NCBI GenBank assembly: GCA_937870795.1
Contig: CALMWS010000281.1
Coordinates: 1-35,833 of the forward strand
Length of the DNA stretch: 35,833 bases
Source: an uncultured Bacteroidota bacterium
Lineage (GTDB): Bacteria; Bacteroidota; Bacteroidia; Chitinophagales; Saprospiraceae
Direction of reading: 5' to 3'
The notes below the pieces were generated by a model, which had not been told where the DNA came from, did no database searches, and saw nothing but the letters and a program-made list of their open reading frames with translations. Every line of letters starts with the position of its first letter. The first letter of the stretch is position 1. Below are positions 10,977 through 19,185 of this stretch, one piece after another. The position numbers and the translations under genes were made by a program.

Positions 10977-11618
10977 ATGACAATTGGAACCATGCAAAAG
11001 CTAAAACACATAGCGGTTGCCGGCAATATAGGTGCCGGAAAAACAACGCTTTCAGAAATGTTGTCGAAACATTACAAGTGGGATGTACTTTATGAAGACA
11101 CCAACACCAATCCCTATTTGAGTGATTTTTACAACGACATGCACCGCTGGTCATTCAATCTTCAAATATACTTCCTCAATAGCAGGTACCGTCAGATTCT
11201 GGACATTCGAAAAGGTGAAAAAACTGTCATTCAGGATCGAACCATTTATGAAGATGCCCACATCTTTGCTCCCAACCTACATGACATGGGTTTGATGAGC
11301 ATGCGTGATTTCAACAATTATTTTGATTTGTTCCAAGCTATGTCAAAACAAGTTGAAGCTCCTGATTTATTGATTTACCTGAAAGCTTCCATCCCTACCC
11401 TCGTAGCTCATATTCATACACGGGGCCGGGATTATGAAGGCAATATGAGCCTAGAATACCTCAAGCGGCTCAACCAAAGATACGAAGACTGGATCGAGGG
11501 TTACGACCATGGCAAATTGCTGGTGATCAATGTAGATGACCTCGATTTTAAAGCAAGCCAGGAGGATTTTGGAACCATCCTGCAAATGGTAGATGGCGAA
11601 CTTTTTGGCTTATTTTAA
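10977..11618 (+). CDS. Deoxynucleoside kinase
   Basis: This enzyme phosphorylates a deoxynucleoside with ATP as the first step of nucleotide salvage. The protein (213 residues, or 208 from the second ATG at 10992) has the P-loop AVAGNIGAGKTTL, the substrate-binding segment YEDTNTNPYLSDFY and the family motif QDRTIYEDAHIFA (the DRS-type motif, here DRT). A lid region RGRDYEGNMSLEYLKRLNQRYEDW follows. This fits the dNK/dGK/dCK family found across Bacteroidota. Which base it prefers cannot be told from sequence alone. The start at 10992 gives the more usual family N-terminus (MQKLKHIAVAG), and the first ATG is kept only as the longest form. Confidence 0.92.
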   Translation: MTIGTMQKLKHIAVAGNIGAGKTTLSEMLSKHYKWDVLYEDTNTNPYLSDFYNDMHRWSFNLQIYFLNSRYRQILDIRKGEKTVIQDRTIYEDAHIFAPNLHDMGLMSMRDFNNYFDLFQAMSKQVEAPDLLIYLKASIPTLVAHIHTRGRDYEGNMSLEYLKRLNQRYEDWIEGYDHGKLLVINVDDLDFKASQEDFGTILQMVDGELFGLF

Positions 11619-11625
11619 ATAAAAA

Positions 11626-11651
11626 AGGACAGTCATTTTTAGAACTGTCCT
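11626..11651. terminator. Bidirectional terminator between the kinase and S9 peptidase genes
   Basis: AGGACAGT (11626-11633) pairs perfectly with ACTGTCCT (11644-11651) around a 10-base loop. On the minus strand it is followed by TTTTTT, giving a strong terminator for the S9 peptidase. On the plus strand the tail is weaker (AATATGATTTCTT) but may also serve the kinase gene, whose stop is just upstream. Confidence 0.85.
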
Positions 11652-11678
11652 AATATGATTTCTTATTCGCTTTGACTT

Positions 11679-13706
11679 TTATTTGAGGTATTTGGCCAAC
11701 CATTCTCTGATTTCCTTATAATGGAATTTTGAATTTTCAGCTTTCAATATCCAGTGGTTTTCTTCAGGAAAAACGATCAATCTCGAAGGGATTTTAAGTC
11801 TTTGGTGGATATGCCAATTTTCTATGGTGTTGTTGACAGGAACCCTGTAGTCCAATTCTCCAACAGTGAGCAACATGGGCGTTTTGAAATTGGGAGCCAT
11901 AAAATAGGGGTTTTGTTCTTTCCATGTCTTGGTTTGGGTCCACGGGGCACCGCCATTCATAACTTCCCTACCAAAAATCACATCACTGGTTCCCCATTGA
12001 GAGATAAAATTGACAGCGCCAGCATGGGATATAAGACACTTGTAATGTGAAGTAGTGCCTTGCAGCCAGTTGGTGAGGTGGCCACCATAGCTGGCGCCTC
12101 CTGCTGCCTGCCTGGTACCATCTATGAAGGCAAAACGTTTGATGGCATCAGCAGCTGCCTCCTGGATTTCAGTAGCAGGTCCTTTAAAAGGATCGTATTG
12201 AATGTCTTTTGAAAATTTTTCACCGTAGCCGGTGCTACCAGTATAATCGGTCAATACCAAAACATATTCTTCGCCCGCCAAAGCGTGATAATTCCATCTG
12301 TAACTAAAGGCCTCCTTGTAAGCGATAGATGGCCCACCGTGCATCAATACAAATAAAGGGTACTTTTTTGCAGGGTCAAAGTGGGCGGGCTTTACCAGCA
12401 TGGATCGAATGGATTTTCCCCTGGATGTTTTGGTCCAGAAAGTTTCAACATCATTGAGATCAAGTTTCTCCAATTTAGCACTATTAAAGTTGGAGATTAA
12501 TTCCAGCATACCATCTTTAGTAAAAGTGACTATTTCGGGAGGAGCGACAGCCGATTCATAACTTGCGGTTACCACACCATTTTTGACAGACAACTGAGAT
12601 AAACATCCCTTTTGGGCCTTATCCCACCTACCTCCTTTGGCATCATTTACTGACCATTTATAAATATAGTCCCGGCCTGCATCTTCAATGGAAGCCCACA
12701 CATTATTGCTTTCGAGTACATATTGGTTGACAGGCCGATCGAGCTCTTTGGTAAAAAACACAGGGTTGGTTACAGAAGGCCAATTGTACCTCACCAATTT
12801 TGGTAATTGATAAACCGAGTAATCATTGTTGGAAACCAAACAAAACAAATACCGACCATCGTCGGTCAATTGCGCATTGCTTACGTCTGTAAATCCGGTT
12901 TCAATCATTTTTACAGCTCCAGTTTTGAGGTTTAACGAGTGCAATTTGCTGGTAGTATATTGAAAAGCCGCGGTATGTGCATCGATGGTAGCTGTGAATA
13001 CTATATCATCATTGCCTGCCCAGTTGGCACCACCGAGATTGAAACCTGGGCTATCCGTAATTTTGGAAATGGCAAAAATATTTATAGCCCTGGTGCTGTC
13101 GATGTGTTGTACAAACAAATGGCTCTGTTTTTCATCCCGCCATTTGTCCCAATCCCTAATGGGAAAACCATCGTAAACCCGGGCCTTGTATTTTTGGTTT
13201 TTCTTTTCTTCGGCTGCCTTCTTTTGAAGCGAATCAACAAAACAGCCGGGGTAAACACTGCTACCATATAGTATTGCCTTGCCATCAGGTCGCCAGCGCG
13301 GATTGGATGCACCGGAAAGTGAAGATGTAAATTTTTGAGCTTCTCCACCACCTTTCAAGTCGAGTAAATAAATCTGACTTTCCTCTTCGCCATCCCGTTT
13401 GGCTACAAAAGCCAATTTGCCGCCATCAGGGCTAAAGGCATAAGCCGATTCTCCTGCTTTGTTGGTCGTCAATCTCCTGGGCGCAGTACTTCTGTCTACA
13501 GCTGCAATCCAAATATCATTCACTTGTTCTTTTTCATTGTAAGAAGTTTCATTGACAGAAAACACCACCCATTTGCCATCCGGACTTATGGCAGGAGCAC
13601 CTACCCTCTTCATCAGCCACATATCTTCATGTCCCATAACTTTTTTATCCTGGGCTTGAACAACCATAATCAGCAAACTAAAAAAAAGCGTCAGTAACCT
13701 ACTCAT
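11679..13706 (-). CDS. Exported S9-family (prolyl oligopeptidase/dipeptidyl peptidase type) serine peptidase
   Basis: This is a serine peptidase of family S9 that should cleave short peptides after export. From the ATG at 13706 the protein has 675 residues. It starts with a signal peptide, MSRLLTLFFSLLIMVVQAQ, then a beta-propeller region with WD40-like/TolB-type blades (ISPDGKWVVF, FSPDGGKLAFVA, WRPDGKAILYGS). The C-terminal alpha/beta-hydrolase domain carries the oxyanion segment LFVLMHGGPSIAY, the nucleophile S539 in GGASYGGH, D619 in GELDYRVP and H651 in EENHWIL. The reading frame is open for 21 codons further upstream, but that extension destroys the signal peptide and runs over the likely promoter, so it is rejected. 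It fits a nutrition role in peptide breakdown. Confidence 0.94.
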   Translation of the reverse strand: MSRLLTLFFSLLIMVVQAQDKKVMGHEDMWLMKRVGAPAISPDGKWVVFSVNETSYNEKEQVNDIWIAAVDRSTAPRRLTTNKAGESAYAFSPDGGKLAFVAKRDGEEESQIYLLDLKGGGEAQKFTSSLSGASNPRWRPDGKAILYGSSVYPGCFVDSLQKKAAEEKKNQKYKARVYDGFPIRDWDKWRDEKQSHLFVQHIDSTRAINIFAISKITDSPGFNLGGANWAGNDDIVFTATIDAHTAAFQYTTSKLHSLNLKTGAVKMIETGFTDVSNAQLTDDGRYLFCLVSNNDYSVYQLPKLVRYNWPSVTNPVFFTKELDRPVNQYVLESNNVWASIEDAGRDYIYKWSVNDAKGGRWDKAQKGCLSQLSVKNGVVTASYESAVAPPEIVTFTKDGMLELISNFNSAKLEKLDLNDVETFWTKTSRGKSIRSMLVKPAHFDPAKKYPLFVLMHGGPSIAYKEAFSYRWNYHALAGEEYVLVLTDYTGSTGYGEKFSKDIQYDPFKGPATEIQEAAADAIKRFAFIDGTRQAAGGASYGGHLTNWLQGTTSHYKCLISHAGAVNFISQWGTSDVIFGREVMNGGAPWTQTKTWKEQNPYFMAPNFKTPMLLTVGELDYRVPVNNTIENWHIHQRLKIPSRLIVFPEENHWILKAENSKFHYKEIREWLAKYLK

Positions 13707-13725
13707 GTTTGATTTCAATTTGAGG

Positions 13726-13733
13726 TAAATATA
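13726..13733 (-). promoter_or_regulatory. Possible -7 box of the S9 peptidase gene
   Basis: The minus strand reads TATATTTA, the TTTA variant of the -7 box, 19 bases before the ATG at 13706. A perfect 10-base palindrome TTACATGTAA lies close by at 13739-13748 in the same divergent spacer. Confidence 0.45.
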
Positions 13734-13791
13734 ATACATTACATGTAAGTTACAGTGGCAGCGGCTCAATATTTGGTAGCGTTATACTCAC

Positions 13792-14481
13792 ATGAAAAAG
13801 TCAATGCTGATTTTGCTATTGGTGCTTGTTGGACGCGGAACTCCGTTGTCAGGTCAGGTAAAAAACCATCTCACAACCAATATTTTTTCAACCTTAAGTT
13901 CAAAAAGAAACTTAGGCCTTACCTATCACCGGGAGCTAGGCAAAAACCTCGGAATTCAATTAACCGTCTTCCACAATTTCAAACTTGGTACGCGCATTTC
14001 AAAAAACGATGAATTTGTGCCGGAATTTAAATACACACTGAATAAAAATATTCACAATCTGGGAGGAGAGTGTACGCTATATTTTTATAAAAACATGGTG
14101 GGTGGGTATATAGGATATGAATGGATACAGGTTCGCAAACAGGAGGTTTTTTGTGTTGAAGGTGAGGACCTTGGCAATGGTTTTCACGACTGCAAAGAAT
14201 TTTTACCGCTGGACTACAATGACGGTATTCACATAATACAGACGGGACTGAGGCTCAGACTACCGATTCCCATTGACCCCGGACATATGGCATTCCACTT
14301 CAGACCTATGTATGCTTATTTCTGGAATGATAATAACAGTGCAATTCCAGAAGGGAAAGACAGGGAAGGGAGATCAGAATTTTCAAAAAACCTGGGCCAC
14401 TGGAACAACAACCTTTTGTTTTTTGACAAAGGGTCTTATTTATCAATTAAACTTGAAGTACATGTGGGCATATCCTGGTAA
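13792..14481 (+). CDS. Uncharacterised exported protein, probable outer-membrane beta-barrel
   Basis: I do not recognise the family. The 229-residue product starts with a signal peptide (MKKSMLILLLVLVGRGTPLSGQ). The rest is a series of alternating polar/hydrophobic stretches with many aromatic residues (NLGLTYHRELGKNLGIQLTV, MVGGYIGYEWIQV, HMAFHFRPMYAYFW). It ends on an aromatic residue in a strand-like segment (LEVHVGISW). This pattern is typical of small outer-membrane beta-barrels of about eight strands. Two cysteines (C145, C154 region: FCVEGEDLGNGFHDCKEF) could form a disulphide in a loop. It overlaps the next gene by 20 bases, so the two are probably translated together. It is divergent from the S9 peptidase. 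Confidence 0.75.
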   Translation: MKKSMLILLLVLVGRGTPLSGQVKNHLTTNIFSTLSSKRNLGLTYHRELGKNLGIQLTVFHNFKLGTRISKNDEFVPEFKYTLNKNIHNLGGECTLYFYKNMVGGYIGYEWIQVRKQEVFCVEGEDLGNGFHDCKEFLPLDYNDGIHIIQTGLRLRLPIPIDPGHMAFHFRPMYAYFWNDNNSAIPEGKDREGRSEFSKNLGHWNNNLLFFDKGSYLSIKLEVHVGISW

Positions 14482-15067
14482 AGCCATTTTAATACTGGCG
14501 TTCTTTACAACTACGGGCTTTAGTTGTTTTAAATCGAGAACCCATTTTGATGCATTTACTGTCAATTGTCCAAAATGTGATGATTTCCCTGGTGGGTATT
14601 ATCAGATCATATTAGATGATGGCAACACTACTACCGTGAGACTGGAGTGCAACAGTACACGCAAGTTCAATATCCAACACAATACTGAATTTGATTTAAC
14701 CCTATACTTGGATCGAAACGGCAGATGCTCTGAAAACAACACGCCATTAGGTGCTGCTGAAATTGGCCAGGAAATTGGAGAAGTAAACATCACCGAACCA
14801 CCCATGATGGACCTTTTGGATGTAAAAATTAATGCTACTGATTCAAATACATATGAATTTTACTATAGCCAGGATCAATGTACCCAACCGTTTTATAATC
14901 CAAATTCAACGAACCCAAATTTGCTGGTAAAAATAAATCGTGATACCACACTCACAATTGCTGTAGTGCCGGATAAAAATATGGATCTGAAGGTTACAAA
15001 AAGAGGAGAAGTTATTTACGATGAAAATCTGCAGTTTCAGCGATCCAAAATTAGTATAGAATTATAA
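14462..15067 (+). CDS. Uncharacterised exported protein, possible lipoprotein
   Basis: The family is not recognised. The start at 14462 is chosen because it gives an export signal, MWAYPGKAILILAFFTTTGFSC. The frame is open further upstream but that part lies inside the preceding gene. The cysteine at residue 22 could be lipidated, although GFSC is a poor lipobox. The mature part of about 180 residues has a CPKCDDFPGGYY segment near its start and is predicted by eye to be mainly beta (YQIILDDGNTTTVRLE, NLLVKINRDTTLTIAVVP, KVTKRGEVIYDENL). The 20-base overlap with the beta-barrel gene suggests a two-protein envelope unit. The stop is only two bases from the stop of the facing MarC gene. Confidence 0.7.
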   Translation: MWAYPGKAILILAFFTTTGFSCFKSRTHFDAFTVNCPKCDDFPGGYYQIILDDGNTTTVRLECNSTRKFNIQHNTEFDLTLYLDRNGRCSENNTPLGAAEIGQEIGEVNITEPPMMDLLDVKINATDSNTYEFYYSQDQCTQPFYNPNSTNPNLLVKINRDTTLTIAVVPDKNMDLKVTKRGEVIYDENLQFQRSKISIEL

Positions 15068-15069
15068 CC

Positions 15070-15660
15070 CTATTTTACCGGTGCTGCGGTGGCAATGTAT
15101 AAGTGAAAATTGTCTCTAAACAACTTTACAGCAATGGCCAGCAGTATGATTCCAAACATTTTTCTAAGCACATTGATAAACGACGGACTGAGTTTGTCTT
15201 TTAGATAATCACTGCTTTTCAACACCACATACACCAGCAATATATTGATAAAGATACCCGTAAGGATTTCTACATTGTTGAATTTGGCTTTGAGTGAAAT
15301 AATGGTAGTCATGGTGCCGGCACCTGCCACCAAAGGAAATGCTATGGGCACGATGGTGGCCTTTTTCACTTTTTTTTCTTCCTTAAAAAGGGTAATACCC
15401 AGGATCATTTCAAAACTTATTATAAACAAGATAATTGATCCGGCCACGGCAAATGAAGGAATATCTACGCCAAACAGCTTCAACACCTGATCCCCCACGT
15501 ACAAAAAAATGACCATCAATACAAGGCTCACCAACGCAGCCTTGCCTGATTCAATGCGATTGCCCTTTTCCTTCAAATCAATGATCACCGGCAATGAGCC
15601 AATGATATCAATTACTGAAAACAGGATCAGACCTACCGATAATATATTTTTTGCATCCAT
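15070..15660 (-). CDS. MarC-family (UPF0056) inner-membrane protein
   Basis: The 196-residue protein has six hydrophobic segments and the N-terminal family pattern of MarC/UPF0056: LFSVIDIIGSLPVIIDLKEKG, then SFAVAGSIILFIISFEMILG and IPIAFPLVAGAGTMTTIISL. The two-fold repeat of 'D-(x)n-G-x-P' and 'P-L-x-A-G-x-G-x-M' type motifs is characteristic. MarC was once linked to multiple antibiotic resistance but that is not upheld, and the physiological substrate of the family is unknown. Here it starts 10 bases after the 4-hydroxyproline epimerase stop and is the last gene of that operon. A role in moving hydroxyproline or a pathway intermediate is therefore possible, but this is inference from position alone. 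Confidence 0.88.
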   Translation of the reverse strand: MDAKNILSVGLILFSVIDIIGSLPVIIDLKEKGNRIESGKAALVSLVLMVIFLYVGDQVLKLFGVDIPSFAVAGSIILFIISFEMILGITLFKEEKKVKKATIVPIAFPLVAGAGTMTTIISLKAKFNNVEILTGIFINILLVYVVLKSSDYLKDKLSPSFINVLRKMFGIILLAIAVKLFRDNFHLYIATAAPVK

Positions 15661-15670
15661 TTTTTAATAT

Positions 15671-16678
15671 TTATATAACCTGAAAGCCACCTGCATAAGG
15701 GTCGTCTGTGGGATCTACCAAAATGGTATTGTACCCATAGATTCTGGCCCAGCCCTCGATTGAAGGAATGATGGCATCAAAAGTTCCAACTTTTACTTCG
15801 TCTTCAATCTTTCCGGTAAAAGTGGAAGCTATGTAACTTTCATGTACAAATGATGCTCCCTTTTGTAAGCGGCCCTTTGCATACCACTGGGCCATCCTGG
15901 CAGAAGTGCCCGTACCACATGGACTTCGGTCGATGGCCTTGTCACCGTAAAACACAGCATTCCTGGCATCGGCATTTTCATTGATTGGTTTGCCTGTCCA
16001 CATTACATGGCTGCACCCCTGTATGTTGACATCCAAAGGATGTATAAATTTGTACTGCTCGTTGATTATTTTACGGAGCGAACGACTCATAGCTATAAGC
16101 TGATCCGCAGTATAGTCAGAGAGGTCACTGAAGTTTTTTTGAGGGTCAACGATGGCATAAAAATTACCCCCATAAGCTACATCCACTGAGAGCAAACCCA
16201 AATCCGGGTGATTTACTTCCAGACCAGCAGAATGAAGAAATGAAGGCACATTTTTAAGCTTTACTGATTTTACTTTATGGTCAACTTGCCGGTACGTTAT
16301 TTCAACCAGTCCCGCAGGAGTTTCCAGCCTAAGAAAGCCCTGATTTTTTGGGATGATTAAGCCTTCCTCGATGGCTATGGTAACAGTACCAATTGTGCCA
16401 TGACCACACATTGGCAGGCAACCGCTGGTCTCAATAAACAAGACAGCCATATCATTTGCTGTATCTGAAGGTGGATACAAAATGGAGCCACTCATCATAT
16501 CATGCCCTCTGGGTTCAAACATGAGTGATTTTCTGATCCAATCATAATGCTTTAAAAAAAAGAGCCTCTTCTGAGCGATGTTATCCCCCTCGAGTTGAGG
16601 AAAGCCCCCTGCAACCACCCTCACCGGATTACCACAAGTATGGGCATCAATGCAAAAAAATCTTCTTTTTTCCATCAT
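15671..16678 (-). CDS. 4-hydroxyproline 2-epimerase (proline racemase family)
   Basis: This enzyme inverts C2 of trans-4-hydroxy-L-proline to give cis-4-hydroxy-D-proline, the first step of bacterial hydroxyproline breakdown. The 335-residue protein has both catalytic cysteines of the racemase/epimerase branch: C91 in LPMCGHGTIG and C254 in DRSPCGTGTSA. The related trans-3-hydroxyproline dehydratases have Thr in place of one Cys, so dehydration is unlikely. Neighbouring pathway genes favour hydroxyproline over proline as substrate. The start ATG overlaps the stop of the upstream dehydrogenase gene (ATGA), showing tight coupling. An alternative is plain proline racemase, judged less likely from context. 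Confidence 0.9.
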   Translation of the reverse strand: MMEKRRFFCIDAHTCGNPVRVVAGGFPQLEGDNIAQKRLFFLKHYDWIRKSLMFEPRGHDMMSGSILYPPSDTANDMAVLFIETSGCLPMCGHGTIGTVTIAIEEGLIIPKNQGFLRLETPAGLVEITYRQVDHKVKSVKLKNVPSFLHSAGLEVNHPDLGLLSVDVAYGGNFYAIVDPQKNFSDLSDYTADQLIAMSRSLRKIINEQYKFIHPLDVNIQGCSHVMWTGKPINENADARNAVFYGDKAIDRSPCGTGTSARMAQWYAKGRLQKGASFVHESYIASTFTGKIEDEVKVGTFDAIIPSIEGWARIYGYNTILVDPTDDPYAGGFQVI

Positions 16679-18150
16679 TCAACATTGCCTTGTGTAAATA
16701 AGCCATTGATGGTACGCCAGCTGCCATTTGGATTTTCATTTCGCAAACACGACGGCAACAAATGTTCCGGCCAGTTTTGAAACGCCACCGGCCTCAACCA
16801 TCTTCTGATGGCCTTGTTGCCAACAGCTGTAAAACGCGCGTCGGTAGTCGCCGGAAATGGACCTCCATGCACCATGGCATCGCATACCTCTACCCCTGTT
16901 GGTACCCCATTATAGATGACTCGCCCTGCTTTCTGTGTCAGTATTGGCATCAGTGTGTTTACAATCATTTCGTCTTGCTCAGCAGCAACAATGGTAGAAG
17001 TAAGCTGCCCCCCTAATACAGCGATGCAAGACAAAATATCAGCTACATCTTCGCATTCAACCAATAGAGAAAAAGGGCCAAAGACCTCTTCATGTAAGGT
17101 GGATTGAGCTCGAAATTCATCGGCCTTCACCGTTGCCACCACGGGCGTTCCAGTCCCTTCGGCAGATGGGGCTACCTGCGCCAATACGGCCACACCTTTG
17201 CTACCCGTCACTATTGTTTTTCGATCCACAAAATTTTGAAAGATGCCTTCATTGAGCATTTTAAAATCACGTATTTGTTCAATTTTTTGTGCCAGTGTAT
17301 CCTTAAAATTATCCAATTCTGCTCCTTTAATACCAAAAAGCAGACCCGGGTTGGTGCAAAACTGACCTACGCCAACTGTAATGGCTGCAGCATACGTTTC
17401 TGCCCATTGATTGGCTCCCAATCGAAGTGCCGAAGGCAATAATAAAACCGGATTGACACTGCCCATTTCTGCAAAAACAGGGATGGGATCTTTTCTTCGT
17501 TGGGCATATTCATGGATGGCCATGCCCCCTTTAAGAGAGCCGGTAAAACCCACTGCTTTAATGGCAGAATGCTGGACCAGTATTTTTACTTCTTCAAAAT
17601 CCCTGGCTTCAAAATGAATAAATAAGTCTTGGGGAAAGCCGTGCTTTTTTATAGCCGCTGCCAAGGCAGCTGCAACAATGGCTGAGGTTTTGGGATGCGC
17701 AGGGTGGGCTTTGTAGATAACCGAACATCCGGCGGCCAGGGCCGATGCTGTATCTCCGCCTGCCGTTGAATAAGCCAATGGAAAATTGCTGGCACCAAAA
17801 ACTACCACCGGACCAATAGGGACCAAAGCAGAGCGCAAATCAGGTTTGGGCAGGGGTTGTCTATCCTGTATTGCGGTATCAATGACCGCCTCTTCATAGC
17901 TTCCATTTTGAATTGCATCGGCAAACATCCTTAGCTGACTACAGGTGCGTCCCCTTTCTCCCTGAAACCTTACGATGGGCAGATTGCTTTCTGCCGAAGC
18001 AGTCTGAAGCAGCTCATCGCCCAATGCTTCAATTTCATCGGCCATACCTCTTAAAAGTCCGGCCCTTTCAGCTTTGCTTTTGAGCAATGCCTGGTCCATA
18101 GCTTTTGTAGATCTTTTGGCCAAAGCCTCTATAGTATCTCTGTTTATCAT
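16675..18150 (-). CDS. Aldehyde dehydrogenase, likely alpha-ketoglutarate semialdehyde dehydrogenase
   Basis: This NAD(P)-dependent aldehyde dehydrogenase is 491 residues long. The key residues are visible: N122 in FGASNFPLAYS, the general base E228 in FAEMGSVNPVLLLPSAL, and the nucleophile C265 in GQFCTNPGL. The residues around the cysteine (GVGQFCTNPG) and the MGSVNPVLLLPSAL segment are typical of the type III alpha-ketoglutarate semialdehyde dehydrogenases of hydroxyproline catabolism. These oxidise 2,5-dioxopentanoate to 2-oxoglutarate. It lies one base after the DapA-like deaminase and overlaps the epimerase by four bases, and these neighbours supply the substrate. Its product enters the citric acid cycle. 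Confidence 0.9.
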   Translation of the reverse strand: MINRDTIEALAKRSTKAMDQALLKSKAERAGLLRGMADEIEALGDELLQTASAESNLPIVRFQGERGRTCSQLRMFADAIQNGSYEEAVIDTAIQDRQPLPKPDLRSALVPIGPVVVFGASNFPLAYSTAGGDTASALAAGCSVIYKAHPAHPKTSAIVAAALAAAIKKHGFPQDLFIHFEARDFEEVKILVQHSAIKAVGFTGSLKGGMAIHEYAQRRKDPIPVFAEMGSVNPVLLLPSALRLGANQWAETYAAAITVGVGQFCTNPGLLFGIKGAELDNFKDTLAQKIEQIRDFKMLNEGIFQNFVDRKTIVTGSKGVAVLAQVAPSAEGTGTPVVATVKADEFRAQSTLHEEVFGPFSLLVECEDVADILSCIAVLGGQLTSTIVAAEQDEMIVNTLMPILTQKAGRVIYNGVPTGVEVCDAMVHGGPFPATTDARFTAVGNKAIRRWLRPVAFQNWPEHLLPSCLRNENPNGSWRTINGLFTQGNVE

Positions 18151-18151
18151 A

Positions 18152-19054
18152 TCAATCCAACTGTGGTCTGGTTCTTAGCCCTGTTTCAATAATTTTAATA
18201 ATGCTTTCCCGCTCTGTTCCGCTCAACACCAACCTTGGTGGTCTTACATATTCTGTACCCAGGCCACAAAGCTGCTCTGCCAGCTTGATGTATTGTACCA
18301 ATTTGGGATGAATATCCAGTTCGAGCAAAGGTAAAAACCAACGATACAGAGCCCTTGCCTCTGCCCATCTCTGCTGCTCGCAAAGTTGGTAAAGATGCAC
18401 TGTTTCTTTAGGGAAGGCACACACCAAACCTGCTACCCAGCCATCGGCACCCAACACAAACGATTCCAATGCCAGGGTATCCACGCCACACATTACGCTA
18501 AGCCTGTCACCAAATCTGTTTTTTAAGCGGGTTACATTGCTTACATCCCGGGTTGACTCTTTTACAGCCTGAATGTTGTTGTGTTCATTTAACAATTTAT
18601 CAAAAACCTCAAGGCTGACCAAATTTTTGTAGTCAATGGGGTTGTTGTAAATCATAATGGGTAGATCTGTTGAGGATGCTACTGAAGAAAAATACTGGTA
18701 TAACTCATTGTCGTCTGCCTTGTACCTCATTGGAGGCAAAAGCATAAGGCCATTGGCACCCCATGACTGGGCATGTCCGGCTTTAGTTACCGCTTCCAAA
18801 GTTGAACCTTCTGCTATGTTTAGTATCACAGGTACGGAACCTTTGCACGCTTGAAGGGTGTATTTGACCAAAGTTTCCTTTTCATAATCATCCAATACAC
18901 TGGCTTCACCCAGGGTGCCTCCCAGAATAATGCCATTGACCCCTGCAGCTAGTTGGAAGCTCAGATTGTGGCCAAATGTGTCCAAATCCAGGCTGCCGTC
19001 TTGCTTAAATTTGGTGGTAAGCGCAGGAAATACCCCCTTCCAGTTTACTTGCAT
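18152..19054 (-). CDS. DapA-family lyase, likely 1-pyrroline-4-hydroxy-2-carboxylate deaminase
   Basis: The protein belongs to the dihydrodipicolinate synthase/N-acetylneuraminate lyase family of TIM barrels. Visible signatures are GGTLGEASVL (residues 45-54), the tyrosine Y136 in MIYNNPIDY and the Schiff-base lysine K165 in IQAVKESTRD. Because it sits directly before the semialdehyde dehydrogenase and the epimerase, the best assignment is the deaminase that turns pyrroline-4-hydroxy-2-carboxylate into alpha-ketoglutarate semialdehyde. True DapA is less likely. The 300-residue form starting MQVNWKGVFPAL is chosen. An upstream in-frame ATG would add 21 residues that run through the likely promoter box and lack family similarity. 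Confidence 0.85.
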   Translation of the reverse strand: MQVNWKGVFPALTTKFKQDGSLDLDTFGHNLSFQLAAGVNGIILGGTLGEASVLDDYEKETLVKYTLQACKGSVPVILNIAEGSTLEAVTKAGHAQSWGANGLMLLPPMRYKADDNELYQYFSSVASSTDLPIMIYNNPIDYKNLVSLEVFDKLLNEHNNIQAVKESTRDVSNVTRLKNRFGDRLSVMCGVDTLALESFVLGADGWVAGLVCAFPKETVHLYQLCEQQRWAEARALYRWFLPLLELDIHPKLVQYIKLAEQLCGLGTEYVRPPRLVLSGTERESIIKIIETGLRTRPQLD

Positions 19055-19065
19055 TGCTTTTTTCA

Positions 19066-19073
19066 CAAATATA
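19066..19073 (-). promoter_or_regulatory. -7 promoter box of the hydroxyproline operon
   Basis: The minus strand reads TATATTTG, a full match to TAnnTTTG, with only 11 bases between it and the chosen ATG. Transcription would then begin about five bases before the start codon. The spacer between this operon and divergent hemN is 131 bases and shows no strong operator palindrome. Confidence 0.55.
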
Positions 19074-19185
19074 CAGAATAGGCTGTCAAGGTGAAAGCAA
19101 ATATTGAGCGTAGTCACTTCGGAGATTGATGTCCATCAATAGACCTGACCTCAATTTTGACCAATTTTGAGGTAAAATTTCCACG

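Noticed and set aside
15671-16678. Trans-3-hydroxyproline dehydratase
   Set aside because: Both catalytic cysteines (C91 and C254) are present; dehydratases replace one with Thr.
19055-19117. Upstream ATG for the DapA-like gene
   Set aside because: The extra 21 codons include the -7 promoter box and are unlike family members.
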